From: Candidatus Ideonella esbjergensis
Lineage (GTDB): Bacteria > Pseudomonadota > Gammaproteobacteria > Burkholderiales > Burkholderiaceae_C
DNA: 64,000 bases
Assembly (NCBI GenBank): GCA_016710065.1
Contig: JADJLP010000013.1
Coordinates: 186,001-250,000 of the forward strand
Direction: 5' to 3'
Shown here: piece after piece, positions 1 through 8,399 of the stretch
Numbering within the stretch: position 1 is the first letter of the stretch
How the letters are laid out: every line of letters begins with the position of its first letter
Notes under the pieces: model-generated
Told to the model about the DNA's origin: nothing
The model's input: only the letters and a program-made list of their open reading frames with translations
The model's database searches: none
Position numbers and translations under genes: made by a program

Positions 1-1
1 C

Positions 2-298
2 ATGGTGATCGTGGGCGGCTACGAAACCTTTGTCTCGCGCCTGAACCTCGAAGGCCACCCCGACCAGCCCGAATGGCTGGACCATGTGAACGCGTCGGTA
101 TTGAAGGTGAAGCTGGGCACAGCCATCATCGGCATCAGTTCCATCCACCTGCTCAAAACCTTCATCAACGCCGACAACCTGCAACCGCACGTGATGATGT
201 GGCAGACCCTCATCCACGTGGCCTTCCTGGCCTCGGCCATCGCCATTGCACTCACCGACCGCATCCTGCACCCGGTTGGCGCGGCGCAAGGCCATTGA
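2..298 (+). CDS. UPF0114 (YqhA-like) membrane protein, 5' partial
   Basis: This is the C-terminal part of a small integral membrane protein of the UPF0114/YqhA family; the true start lies upstream of the window. The fragment contains the family motif MVIVGGYETFVSRL followed by two hydrophobic segments (around residues 35-50 and 68-85) and ends in a short hydrophilic tail. The function of the family is not established. It precedes the fumarase gene by 84 bases on the same strand. The family call is from motif memory and is fairly secure; nothing can be said of the start or regulation. Confidence 0.72.
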   Translation: MVIVGGYETFVSRLNLEGHPDQPEWLDHVNASVLKVKLGTAIIGISSIHLLKTFINADNLQPHVMMWQTLIHVAFLASAIAIALTDRILHPVGAAQGH

Positions 299-382
299 CG
301 CGGCCCGTGCCAGACTGCTGAAAGACTGAGCGAGCACCATGCCCGCCTTGCCCTTGCGACGCACCCCAACCGAGGTTTCACC

Positions 383-1906
383 ATGACCACCATCCGCCAG
401 GCCGACCTGATCGAGTCCATCGCAGCCGCGCTGCAGTACATCAGCTACTACCACCCGGCCGACTACATCGCCCACCTGGCCCGCGCCTACGAGCGCGAGC
501 AGAGCGCGGCGGCCAAGGACGCGATTGCGCAGATCCTCACCAACTCGCGCATGTGCGCCGAGGGCAAGCGCCCGATCTGCCAGGACACCGGCATCGTCAA
601 CGTGTTTCTGAAGATCGGCATGGACGTGAAATGGGAGGGCTTCACCGGCTCCATCCAGGACGCCATCGACGAAGGCGTGCGCCAGGCCTACAACAACCCC
701 GACAACAAGCTGCGTGCCTCGGTACTGTCTGACCCGATCTTCGAGCGCAAGAACACCAAGGACAACACACCCGCCGTGGTCTTCATGGACGTGGTGCCGG
801 GCAACACGGTGGAAGTGACCGTGGCCGCCAAGGGCGGCGGCAGCGAGAACAAGAGCAAGGTCTACATGCTGAACCCCGGCGACAACATCGTCGACTGGGT
901 GCTCAAGACCGTGCCCACCATGGGCGCGGGCTGGTGCCCGCCCGGCATGCTGGGCATAGGCGTGGGCGGTACGGCCGAAAAGGCGGCCCTGCTGGCCAAG
1001 GAAGCGCTGATGGACGACATCGACATGTACGAGCTGCTGGAGCGCGGCCCCCAGAACAAACTGGAGGAACTGCGCATCGAGCTGTACGAGAAGGTGAACG
1101 CGCTGGGCATCGGCGCACAAGGCCTGGGTGGCCTCACCACCGTGCTGGACGTGAAGATCAAGACCTACCCCACGCACGCCGCCAGCAAGCCGATCGCGAT
1201 GATCCCCAACTGCGCCGCCACGCGCCACGGCCACTTCGTGCTTGATGGTTCCGGCCCGGCCTTCATGACCCCGCCCAGCCTGAGCCTGTGGCCCGATGTG
1301 AACTGGGCACCCGACTACAACAAGAGCCGCAAAGTTGACTTGAACACCCTCTCCAAGGCCGAGGTGGCGAGCTGGAAGCCGGGCGACACGCTGCTGCTGA
1401 ACGGCAAGATGCTCACCGGCCGCGACGCCGCGCACAAGCGCATCGCCGACATGCTGGCCAAGGGCGAGAAGCTGCCCGTGGACTTCACCAACCGCGTCAT
1501 CTACTACGTGGGTCCGGTGGACCCGGTGCGCGACGAGGTGGTGGGCCCGGCCGGCCCCACCACCGCCACACGCATGGACGGCTTCACCCGCATGATGCTG
1601 GAGAAGACCGGCCTGATCGCCATGGTGGGCAAGGCCGAGCGCGGCCCGGTGGCCATCCAGGCCATCAAGGACAACCAGAGTGCCTACCTGATGGCCGTGG
1701 GCGGCAGCGCCTACTTGGTCAGCAAGGCCATCAAGGCCGCCAAGGTGGTGGGCTTTGCCGACCTGGGCATGGAAGCCATCTACGAGTTCGACGTGGTGGA
1801 CATGCCGGTGACGGTGGCGGTGGACGCCGGCGGCACCAGCGCGCACATCACCGGGCCCAAGATCTGGCAAGCCAAGATCGGCAAGATCCCGGTCGTCGAG
1901 GCTTGA
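383..1906 (+). CDS. fumA: Class I (iron-sulfur) fumarate hydratase
   Basis: A full-length class I fumarase of 507 residues that interconverts fumarate and L-malate in the TCA cycle using an oxygen-labile [4Fe-4S] cluster in the cytoplasm. The cluster-binding cysteines expected for the family are visible in RPICQDTGI and PNCAATRHGH, and WCPPGMLGIGVGGTAEKA holds a further cysteine and a glycine-rich loop. The C-terminal domain begins near ADMLAKGEKLPVDF and carries GPAGPTTATRMDG, typical of the fumarase C-terminal region. The ATG follows a short spacer after a UPF0114 gene and no rival start is needed. It converges on selD, with about 97 bases between them. Class II fumarase (FumC) is excluded by sequence. 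Confidence 0.95.
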   Translation: MTTIRQADLIESIAAALQYISYYHPADYIAHLARAYEREQSAAAKDAIAQILTNSRMCAEGKRPICQDTGIVNVFLKIGMDVKWEGFTGSIQDAIDEGVRQAYNNPDNKLRASVLSDPIFERKNTKDNTPAVVFMDVVPGNTVEVTVAAKGGGSENKSKVYMLNPGDNIVDWVLKTVPTMGAGWCPPGMLGIGVGGTAEKAALLAKEALMDDIDMYELLERGPQNKLEELRIELYEKVNALGIGAQGLGGLTTVLDVKIKTYPTHAASKPIAMIPNCAATRHGHFVLDGSGPAFMTPPSLSLWPDVNWAPDYNKSRKVDLNTLSKAEVASWKPGDTLLLNGKMLTGRDAAHKRIADMLAKGEKLPVDFTNRVIYYVGPVDPVRDEVVGPAGPTTATRMDGFTRMMLEKTGLIAMVGKAERGPVAIQAIKDNQSAYLMAVGGSAYLVSKAIKAAKVVGFADLGMEAIYEFDVVDMPVTVAVDAGGTSAHITGPKIWQAKIGKIPVVEA

Positions 1907-2003
1907 TCACCGCAGCGCCACTGGGTTGACTCTGCGGCCTGCTTGCGGCGCATCTCGGCCATTCCCGTGTCGCCCTGGTCAGGCCAAAGGCTCTGCAAGG
2001 ATT

Positions 2004-3068
2004 TCAGCGGACCACCAGCGCCGGCTGGCTGGCTGCTGCCACTTCGCCGATCACCGCCGCCTGGGCAAAGCCGTGGCGCGCGAACACTGCCTGCACCGCC
2101 GGCAACGCGGCCGGCGTGCATGAGACCAGCAGGCCGCCGCTGGTTTGCGGGTCGGTCAGCAAGGCCTGCTCGGTGGCCGTGAAGCCGGCAGGCAGCCGCA
2201 CCTGGGCGCCATAGCCGGCCCAGTTGCGGGCCGATGCCCCGGTGACCATGCCTTGCGCCGCCAGCTCACGCACACCCGCCAGTACCGGCACGCGGGCCCA
2301 GTCGATCAGCACCTCGCAGCCGCTGCCGCGCGCCAGTTCCAGGCCGTGGCCGGCGAGACCGAAGCCCGTCACGTCGGTGATGGCATGCACGCCTTCCAGC
2401 GCCGCCAGGTCGGGCCCCGGTGTGTTCAGCTGCGTGGTGGTGGCGATCATGAGGGCATAGCCTTCGTCACCCAGCTGGTTCTTCTTCAGCGCAGCCGACA
2501 TCACGCCCACGCCCAGCGGCTTGCCCAGCACCAGCAAGTCGCCAGGGCGTGCGTCGGCGTTGCGCTTGACGCGTTTCGGGTGCACCAGGCCCAGTGCCAC
2601 CAGGCCGTAGATGGGCTCGACCGAATCGATGGTGTGGCCACCGGCGATGGGGATGCCCGCCGTCCGGCACACCGAGGCCCCGCCTTCGAGGATGCGGGCG
2701 ATGGTGGCGGTGGACAGCACGTTGATGGGCATGCCCACCAGGGCCAGCGCCAGGATGGGCGTGCCGCCCATCGCGTAGACATCGCTGATGGCGTTGGTGG
2801 CGGCGATGCGGCCGAAGTCGAACGCGTCGTCGACGATGGGCATGAAGAAATCGGTGGTGGCGATGATGGCCTGTTCGTCATTGAGCTGGTACACGGCCGC
2901 GTCGTCCGAGGTCGCTATGCCCACCAGCAGTTGCGGTGGGATGGGCAGGGCTGCGGTGCCCTTGAGAATTTCGCTCAGCACGCCAGGGGCGATCTTGCAG
3001 CCGCAGCCGCCGCCGTGCGAGAGCGAGGTGAGGCGGGGTTCAACGGGTTGGTTGGAAGTGGTGGTCAT
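2004..3068 (-). CDS. selD: Selenide, water dikinase SelD
   Basis: SelD makes selenophosphate from selenide and ATP for selenocysteine and 2-selenouridine synthesis. The protein has 354 residues if started at the ATG at 3068; the open frame extends 34 codons further upstream but that stretch is unlike the family. The catalytic loop SHGGGCGCKI is present with Cys22 (the position that can be selenocysteine in other species) and Lys25. Later motifs include DFFMPIVDDAFDFGRIAATNAISDVYAMGG and a glycine-rich ATP-binding region. It is divergent from a ModE-like regulator starting at 3169, which suggests a link to molybdenum- or selenium-dependent enzymes such as formate dehydrogenase. That link is an inference; no such enzyme is in the window. 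Confidence 0.95.
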   Translation of the reverse strand: MTTTSNQPVEPRLTSLSHGGGCGCKIAPGVLSEILKGTAALPIPPQLLVGIATSDDAAVYQLNDEQAIIATTDFFMPIVDDAFDFGRIAATNAISDVYAMGGTPILALALVGMPINVLSTATIARILEGGASVCRTAGIPIAGGHTIDSVEPIYGLVALGLVHPKRVKRNADARPGDLLVLGKPLGVGVMSAALKKNQLGDEGYALMIATTTQLNTPGPDLAALEGVHAITDVTGFGLAGHGLELARGSGCEVLIDWARVPVLAGVRELAAQGMVTGASARNWAGYGAQVRLPAGFTATEQALLTDPQTSGGLLVSCTPAALPAVQAVFARHGFAQAAVIGEVAAASQPALVVR

Positions 3069-3168
3069 GGCAGGCGGTTCGCGCAAGAGGCGCGGTGGTG
3101 GCGCGGTGAAGGCGGCAGCATAGCCGCTCAGCCGCAAGGGCACAGACCACCGAGGGCACAATGGCGCC

Positions 3169-4308
3169 ATGCAAGCGCGCGGCGTTCACCTTCAGTACAG
3201 CTTTCAGCCCGACGGCCAACGCGGCGCCGAGGTTTGCAACCCCTTGTTCGACCTGCTGTCGGCGGTACGCGAGCATGGCTCCATCCAGCATGCCGCGAAG
3301 GCCATGGGCGCCTCGTACCGCCACGTCTGGGGCGCGCTCAAGCACTGGGAAGAGGTGCTCGGCGAGAAGCTCGTCACCTGGACCCAGGGCCAACCGGCCC
3401 GCCTCACGCCGTTTGCCGAGCGCCTGCTGTGGGCCGAAACCCGCGCCCGCGCCCGCCTGACGCCCCACATCGAAGCCCTGCGCGCCGAGTTGGAGCGAGT
3501 GTTGGTGGAGGCGCTCGACGGCAGCCAGCATGCGCTCACCATCTACGCCAGCCATGACCTGGCCCTGCCGGCGCTGCGCGAGCACGCCAGCAGCGCCCAC
3601 CGGCTGCACATGGACCTGCGCTTTGCCGGCAGCATGGACGCGTTGCGCGCGCTCAGCGAAGGCCGCTGCACTGTGGCCGGCTTTCACGTGCCGCCCATGG
3701 AGCACAGCGCCAATGTGTTCGCCCAAGGCCTCAAGCCGCTGCTCAAACCCGGCCGCCACAAGCTCATCGGCTGCACGCGCCGCACCCAGGGCCTGATGGT
3801 GGCCAAGGGCAACCCGCTCAAGCTCACCGGCCTGGCCGATCTGGTGGATGGCGCCGCCCGCTTCGTGAACCGGCAAGAAGGCTCGGGCACGCGCTTGCTC
3901 ACCGACCACTTGCTGGCTCAGGCCAAGCTCAACCCGGCGCGCATTGCCCAGTACCAAGAAACCGTGGAAGACAGCCACATGGCCGTGGCCGCCGCCGTGG
4001 CCAGCGGCGTGGGCGATGCGGGCATGGGCATCGAGGCGGCAGCGCGCAGCTTCGGGCTCGACTTCGTGCCGGTGATGACCGAAGACTACTTCCTGGTCTG
4101 CCTGAAGGACGCGCTGGAGCACCCCGCCGTGCTCAAGCTGCGCGACGCACTGCAAGGCCCCGAATGGGCCACGACCGTGGCCGAGCTGCCGGGCTACACG
4201 CTCTCGCACAGCGGCGAGGTGCTGTCGCTGACGCGCGCCCTGCCCTGGTGGAACTTTCGCGACCGCAAGGCGCGCGAGGCGGCCACGGCCGAACCTGCTG
4301 CCGAATAG
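3169..4308 (+). CDS. ModE-like HTH regulator with periplasmic-binding-protein-like ligand domain
   Basis: A 379-residue transcription regulator. Residues about 20-85 form a winged helix of the ModE/LysR kind (NPLFDLLSAVREHGSIQHAAKAMGASYRHVWGALKHWEEVLG), and residues about 120-340 resemble the PBP-like domain of COG1910, related to molybdate/tungstate-binding proteins (RFVNRQEGSGTRLL is the hallmark). Such proteins sense an oxyanion and control molybdoenzyme or formate dehydrogenase genes. The neighbour selD is divergent with a 100-base shared promoter region, so mutual control is plausible. The ATG at 3169 was chosen because the conserved HTH begins soon after; the ligand and targets are inferred, not seen. 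Confidence 0.82.
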   Translation: MQARGVHLQYSFQPDGQRGAEVCNPLFDLLSAVREHGSIQHAAKAMGASYRHVWGALKHWEEVLGEKLVTWTQGQPARLTPFAERLLWAETRARARLTPHIEALRAELERVLVEALDGSQHALTIYASHDLALPALREHASSAHRLHMDLRFAGSMDALRALSEGRCTVAGFHVPPMEHSANVFAQGLKPLLKPGRHKLIGCTRRTQGLMVAKGNPLKLTGLADLVDGAARFVNRQEGSGTRLLTDHLLAQAKLNPARIAQYQETVEDSHMAVAAAVASGVGDAGMGIEAAARSFGLDFVPVMTEDYFLVCLKDALEHPAVLKLRDALQGPEWATTVAELPGYTLSHSGEVLSLTRALPWWNFRDRKAREAATAEPAAE

Positions 4309-4320
4309 CCAGCCCGCCGC

Positions 4321-4395
4321 CGTCATTCCCGCGCAGGCGGGAATCCAGCGTTCGCCCGGCACAGGTCATGGATTCCCGCCTTCGCGGGAATGACG
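4321..4395. repeat. Inverted pair of GTCATTCCCGC-type palindromes
   Basis: Two copies of a dispersed palindromic repeat face each other: CGTCATTCCCGCGCAGGCGG at the left and, inverted, a copy ending GGGAATGACG at 4395. The same unit occurs once more at 24028-24054. The pair sits between two convergent genes (ends 4308 and 4397) and could act as a bidirectional transcription terminator. Confidence 0.8.
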
Positions 4396-4396
4396 C

Positions 4397-5365
4397 TCAA
4401 GGCTTGATCTTGGCCGCCGGCCGCAAGGCCTCGCGTTCGTACAGCGGGTACAGGTGCGCCACGTTGCGCAAGTACTCGGTGTCAAACGCCGCCCAACTGC
4501 GGAATTCCGAAGGCACCGGCGCACGCAGCAGCTCGTTCATCTCCATCCCTTGCTGCGCGGCCTGGCGGAAGTGACCGTCCAGCCACTGCAGGTAGCGCCG
4601 GGTTTGGTCCAAACCACTGCCATCGGTGAACACCGGGCCATGACTGGGCACCACGGTCTTCAGCCCCAAGGCCTGCAAGGCCTGAATACTTTGCTGCCAC
4701 TCGGCCACCCGGGCATGCGGCGTGGTGGGCACGCGGCGCGAGAACGCCAGCCCACCCACGAAGGCCACACCGCTGGCTTTGTCCAGCAGCACCAGGTCGG
4801 AGCCGGTGTGGCCACGGTACTCGCGCAGCTCGAACTCGCGCTGGCCCACGCGCCAGGGGCCGGGCACCAGGTCGGTGTCGGGCAACAGGGCTTCGGTGCC
4901 GGTCATCCAGTCGCCGCACAAGCGATAAAGGTTGGTCTCATAGGCCCCCGCCTCGGCCGCCGCACCGGCCCGCGTGGCGGTGGTGGCCAGGCGGTGTACG
5001 TCGGCAAAGGCCTGATGGCCCATGAAGTAGTCGGGGTGCAGGTTGAGCTGCACCACCTTGCGCACCGGCTCTGCGGTGGTGCGGGCGATCAGCGCGCGCA
5101 GTTGCTCGCCATAGCGGCGGCTGGGGCCGGTGTTCACCACCACCACGCCGTCGCCGGTGGTGATGAAGCCGGTGTTGATGATGTTGCAGCCGTTGGCGAT
5201 GTTGAAGTCGGCGTTGTCGCCTTCCACCACGTAGACACCAGCGGCCAGTTCGCGGGCACTGAGGTGGTAATCAAGCGTGGCCAGCTCAGTCTTGTTCTGG
5301 GCTTGAACCGCGCCGGTGAACGCCACCGCGCAGCCCATCAGCAGCCCAGCGATGCAGTGCCTCAT
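4397..5365 (-). CDS. MBL-fold quinoprotein relay hydrolase (SoxH-like), degenerate metal site
   Basis: A 322-residue exported metallo-beta-lactamase-fold protein with a signal peptide (MRHCIAGLLMGCAVAFTGAVQAQ). It resembles the 'quinoprotein relay system zinc metallohydrolase' type that accompanies PQQ-dependent dehydrogenases. The usual HxHxDH motif is reduced to NLHPDY; the later GHTGSD histidine and the final VPSHGP histidine remain, but the bridging aspartate position reads GGLAF. A catalytic zinc site is therefore doubtful. It overlaps the next upstream gene by four bases (ATGA), so it is co-translated with the SoxYZ-like carrier and TonB receptor. The family is a good match; activity is uncertain. 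Confidence 0.75.
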   Translation of the reverse strand: MRHCIAGLLMGCAVAFTGAVQAQNKTELATLDYHLSARELAAGVYVVEGDNADFNIANGCNIINTGFITTGDGVVVVNTGPSRRYGEQLRALIARTTAEPVRKVVQLNLHPDYFMGHQAFADVHRLATTATRAGAAAEAGAYETNLYRLCGDWMTGTEALLPDTDLVPGPWRVGQREFELREYRGHTGSDLVLLDKASGVAFVGGLAFSRRVPTTPHARVAEWQQSIQALQALGLKTVVPSHGPVFTDGSGLDQTRRYLQWLDGHFRQAAQQGMEMNELLRAPVPSEFRSWAAFDTEYLRNVAHLYPLYEREALRPAAKIKP

Positions 5366-6141
5366 TCGACCCGGCTCGCGATGCGGTTGCCGTTGTTGTC
5401 CGAGCCCACCACGCGCACGCCGCCCACCGGGGCCTTGGCAAAGTCAAAGCTGAACACCGGGTTCTCGGATACCGGCTCGTAGGTCTGCAGGCGCGCCAGC
5501 TCGGTGCCTGCCGCGTCGCGCACCGACAAACGGTTGACGAAGAAGGCCGGGATGCCACCCACCAGGCCGGTGTCCATGGGGTGCATCACCCGCATGCGCA
5601 GCCGTGTGGACGAGGCCTCGCCACCGAACAGCCGGCCGCTGACCTCGCCCAGGGTCTGCGGCCAGCTGCCGTCCTTGCGCGTGGCGCCACTCACCGTGCA
5701 GCCACCGCCGGCCGATTCCACCCAGGCCCCTCCCACATGCCACACACCATCGGCTGTGCGCGCGGCCACCCGCACCGGCGAGGCCTGCTCCAGCTTGAAG
5801 CGGAACGACAGCGCCGGCAGCGCCTGCATGGGAAAGTATTCGAGCACGCGGCGGATGGGGTTGCGGTCCACCAGCACCATGATCTGGCTCACCGGACCCA
5901 GGCCCGGGTCGACCCGCAGGCTGATGGGCACGTTCATCGGGTCCTCGGCAAAGGCCGGACCCTGCACCTGCACGCGCTCGTCGAACACCGCCTTGGCGCC
6001 GCCCAGGTACTCGCGACGCATGTCCTCCCAGGGCAGGGACTGGAAGGGGTCGGTGTCGCTGGGCAGCGCGGCCAGCGCAGGCCCCGCACACAGCGCGGCA
6101 AACCAGGCGATCAGGCAGCGCCGCCGGGCCGTCTGCCGCAT
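5362..6141 (-). CDS. Quinoprotein dehydrogenase-associated SoxYZ-like carrier protein
   Basis: A 259-residue periplasmic protein with an N-terminal signal peptide ending near ALAA. The N-terminal half resembles SoxY, carrying ESAGGGCTVSG (a glycine-rich cysteine motif, placed internally rather than at the C-terminus), and the C-terminal half resembles SoxZ (MRVMHPMDTG). In the Sox pathway the SoxYZ cysteine carries the substrate; in fused forms beside PQQ-dependent dehydrogenases the role is unproven. It lies between a TonB receptor (one base apart) and the MBL-fold protein (four-base overlap), making a tight three-gene operon. Family assignment is by motif and context. Confidence 0.78.
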   Translation of the reverse strand: MRQTARRRCLIAWFAALCAGPALAALPSDTDPFQSLPWEDMRREYLGGAKAVFDERVQVQGPAFAEDPMNVPISLRVDPGLGPVSQIMVLVDRNPIRRVLEYFPMQALPALSFRFKLEQASPVRVAARTADGVWHVGGAWVESAGGGCTVSGATRKDGSWPQTLGEVSGRLFGGEASSTRLRMRVMHPMDTGLVGGIPAFFVNRLSVRDAAGTELARLQTYEPVSENPVFSFDFAKAPVGGVRVVGSDNNGNRIASRVE

Positions 6142-6142
6142 G

Positions 6143-8344
6143 TCAGAGCGCGCCGATCAGGCGCATGCCCAGCAGGGCGGTGCGCGGTGCGCCGGGCTCG
6201 AAGTAGCGGGCGTTGCCGTCGTTGACGATGACGCTGCCGGCGTAGTGGCGGCCGAACAGGTTGTCCACCCGCAGCAGCCATTCGAACTTGGCACCGCCGG
6301 GCAGGGTGTAGGCCTTGGTCCAGCGCAGCGCCGCCAGGCCGTAGCCGGCGGCGAAATCGCTGTTCAGGTCGTTCACTGCCGTGCGCGCGGCGCCACGTGC
6401 CTCCAGGCCGAACTCGCCCCAGTGCACATCGCGCCAGGCCACTTCGGCCCAGGCGTTGGAGCGTTGGGTGCCGGCGATGCGGTTGCCGGCGGCCACCGCC
6501 ACCGTGGGAGCACTGCAAGGAGGTGGGCCGCATGTCAGGAAGCTGTCCTGGTACTGGGCGTCCAACCAGGTGAGGGCCGCAGCAGCCCGCCAAGCGCTGG
6601 CCGGGCGCCAAGCGCCGGAGAGCTCCAGCCCCTGGCGCAGCGTGCTGCCGACGTTCTGGTAGCTGGAGCGGCCACCCGAGTTGGTCATCACGCTGATCTC
6701 GTTGCTCACATCGGCGCGGAACAGCGTGGCATCGGCCTGCCAGTCGCCCGTCCGCCACTTAGCACCCAGTTCCAGCTGCTGGCTGGTCTGAGGCTGCAGC
6801 GCGGTGTTCAGGCCACCCGCACCATCGGGCCGGTAGGCCAGCTCGCCCAGCGTGGGCGACTCAAAGCCGCGCGAGGCGCTGACCTGCAGTTGCAGCGAGC
6901 GATCCAGTTGCCAACGCAGGCCCAGCACCGGGTTGGTGTAGCTGTACTGCAGCGAGCCCGAGTCGTCGACGTTGGCGCCCGCGATGTAGGCGTCGCGCGC
7001 GGCAGTTTCCACCTTGCCGCCGCGCACACCCGCGCTGGCGCTCACCGTGGGGCTGATGCGCCATTCGCTCTGGGCGAACAGGTCGCTGCTGCTGGCGGTG
7101 TCGTACTCGTTGCGGCGCAGCTTGCCCGTCACGCCCAGCACCTGGCTGGCACCTGTGCCCCTGTAGTTTTCGTAGCCTCGGCGCGCATCGCGCTGGCTGT
7201 CGACGGCGGCTCCGAGTACCAGGTCCACATCGGTCCAGCCCAGGCGCAAGCGGCCTTCGGCGCCACTGCAGTCACGCGTGAAATCCACCACGCCGCCGCC
7301 ATGTTTGGCATTGGCCTGCGTGGCCACGGGGATGGCCTGCCACTGCGTCACGTCGCGGCGGCCGCCGTACACGGCCAGCGTGCTCTCACGCAGCACGCCG
7401 TCGTCAAAGCTGTGGCGCCAGTTCGCGCCGGCCTGGGTCTGGTGGGTGGTCTTGCGGGTGTTGAACTGCAGGGCCACCGGCGTGGTCTGGTAGGGGTCGG
7501 TATCAAACTGCGCGCGGGTCAATCCCAGGGCATCCTGCGCAGGTTGATCCAGGTCGTTCACCAGCAAGGTCACGGTGTCGTGCGCGCCACGCCAGCCCAG
7601 GCGCAGGTTGCCGGCGGTGCGCTCTGCGGCGCTTTGCGGGCGAAAGCCATCCACCTGCATGCTCGACAGGCTCATGCGCATCTCGAAGCCATGACCCAGC
7701 GGCGCGCCCAGGGTGGCGCGCACCTGCTTGAGGCCGAAGCTGCCCAGGTCCAGATCGGCCTCGGCCTCGGGCTGCTTCACCGGGGCGCTGAACAGCGCAA
7801 TCACGCCGCCCGAGCTGTTGCCGTAGAGCACCGAGTTGGGTCCGCGCAGCACTTCGATGCGCTGGGCGCCGGCCAGGTCGAAGGCCGAAACCTGGCCCTG
7901 GCCGTCCGGCCCGCTGGCGGGGATGCCGTCGGTGTACAGGCGGATGCCGCGCACGCCAAAGCCGGCACGGGCGCCGAAGCCGCGCGAGCTGATCTGCAGG
8001 TCTTGGGCGTAGTTGGAGCGGTTGTTCACCACCAGGCCCGGCACCTGAGCAAGCGCCTCGCTGAGGTTGATCATGGGGCCGGCACTGCGCAGGCTCTCGC
8101 GGCCCACCACGCTGATGGCATAGGGCGCCTCGTCGGCGGCGCGCTGCACCACCGAGCCGGTCACCACCACGGTGGTATCGGCTGGCGGACTGCTTTGGGC
8201 TTGTGTGTGCAGCGCGACGAACGCGAGGACAACAGGGGTCGAACTGAAACGGGGAAGGCGGGGAAACAAGGTGGAGTTCACAGTGGGTACGGGTACGGGT
8301 TTCGATTCAGCCCAGATCAGACCCGGCATCGCCCGACTAGCCAA
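6143..8344 (-). CDS. TonB-dependent outer membrane receptor
   Basis: A 733-residue TonB-dependent receptor. The plug domain runs from about residue 55 to 170 (TVVVTGSVVQRAADEAPYAI as TonB-box/plug start, SSRGFGARAGFGVRGIRLYTDGIP, and RIEVLRGPNSVLYGNSSGGV), followed by a barrel that closes with YFEPGAPRTALLGMRL. The first 21 codons look foreign to a signal peptide; a GTG at 8281 would start a better one (VNSTLFPRLPRFSSTPVVLAF). It is the first gene of the operon with the SoxYZ-like carrier and MBL protein, so its cargo may be PQQ or a quinoprotein-related compound. The cargo is an inference; receptors of this family take up siderophores, cobalamin, PQQ and metals. Confidence 0.88.
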   Translation of the reverse strand: MASRAMPGLIWAESKPVPVPTVNSTLFPRLPRFSSTPVVLAFVALHTQAQSSPPADTTVVVTGSVVQRAADEAPYAISVVGRESLRSAGPMINLSEALAQVPGLVVNNRSNYAQDLQISSRGFGARAGFGVRGIRLYTDGIPASGPDGQGQVSAFDLAGAQRIEVLRGPNSVLYGNSSGGVIALFSAPVKQPEAEADLDLGSFGLKQVRATLGAPLGHGFEMRMSLSSMQVDGFRPQSAAERTAGNLRLGWRGAHDTVTLLVNDLDQPAQDALGLTRAQFDTDPYQTTPVALQFNTRKTTHQTQAGANWRHSFDDGVLRESTLAVYGGRRDVTQWQAIPVATQANAKHGGGVVDFTRDCSGAEGRLRLGWTDVDLVLGAAVDSQRDARRGYENYRGTGASQVLGVTGKLRRNEYDTASSSDLFAQSEWRISPTVSASAGVRGGKVETAARDAYIAGANVDDSGSLQYSYTNPVLGLRWQLDRSLQLQVSASRGFESPTLGELAYRPDGAGGLNTALQPQTSQQLELGAKWRTGDWQADATLFRADVSNEISVMTNSGGRSSYQNVGSTLRQGLELSGAWRPASAWRAAAALTWLDAQYQDSFLTCGPPPCSAPTVAVAAGNRIAGTQRSNAWAEVAWRDVHWGEFGLEARGAARTAVNDLNSDFAAGYGLAALRWTKAYTLPGGAKFEWLLRVDNLFGRHYAGSVIVNDGNARYFEPGAPRTALLGMRLIGAL

Positions 8345-8399
8345 GCCAGAAAAAACCCCGGGATTGCGCCAGGAAGCAACACTTTGCGTTGCCGCGCCC

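Noticed and set aside
1780..2121. A minus-strand frame between fumarase and selD
   Set aside because: It overlaps the end of fumarase and the end of selD in antisense and has no recognisable domain.
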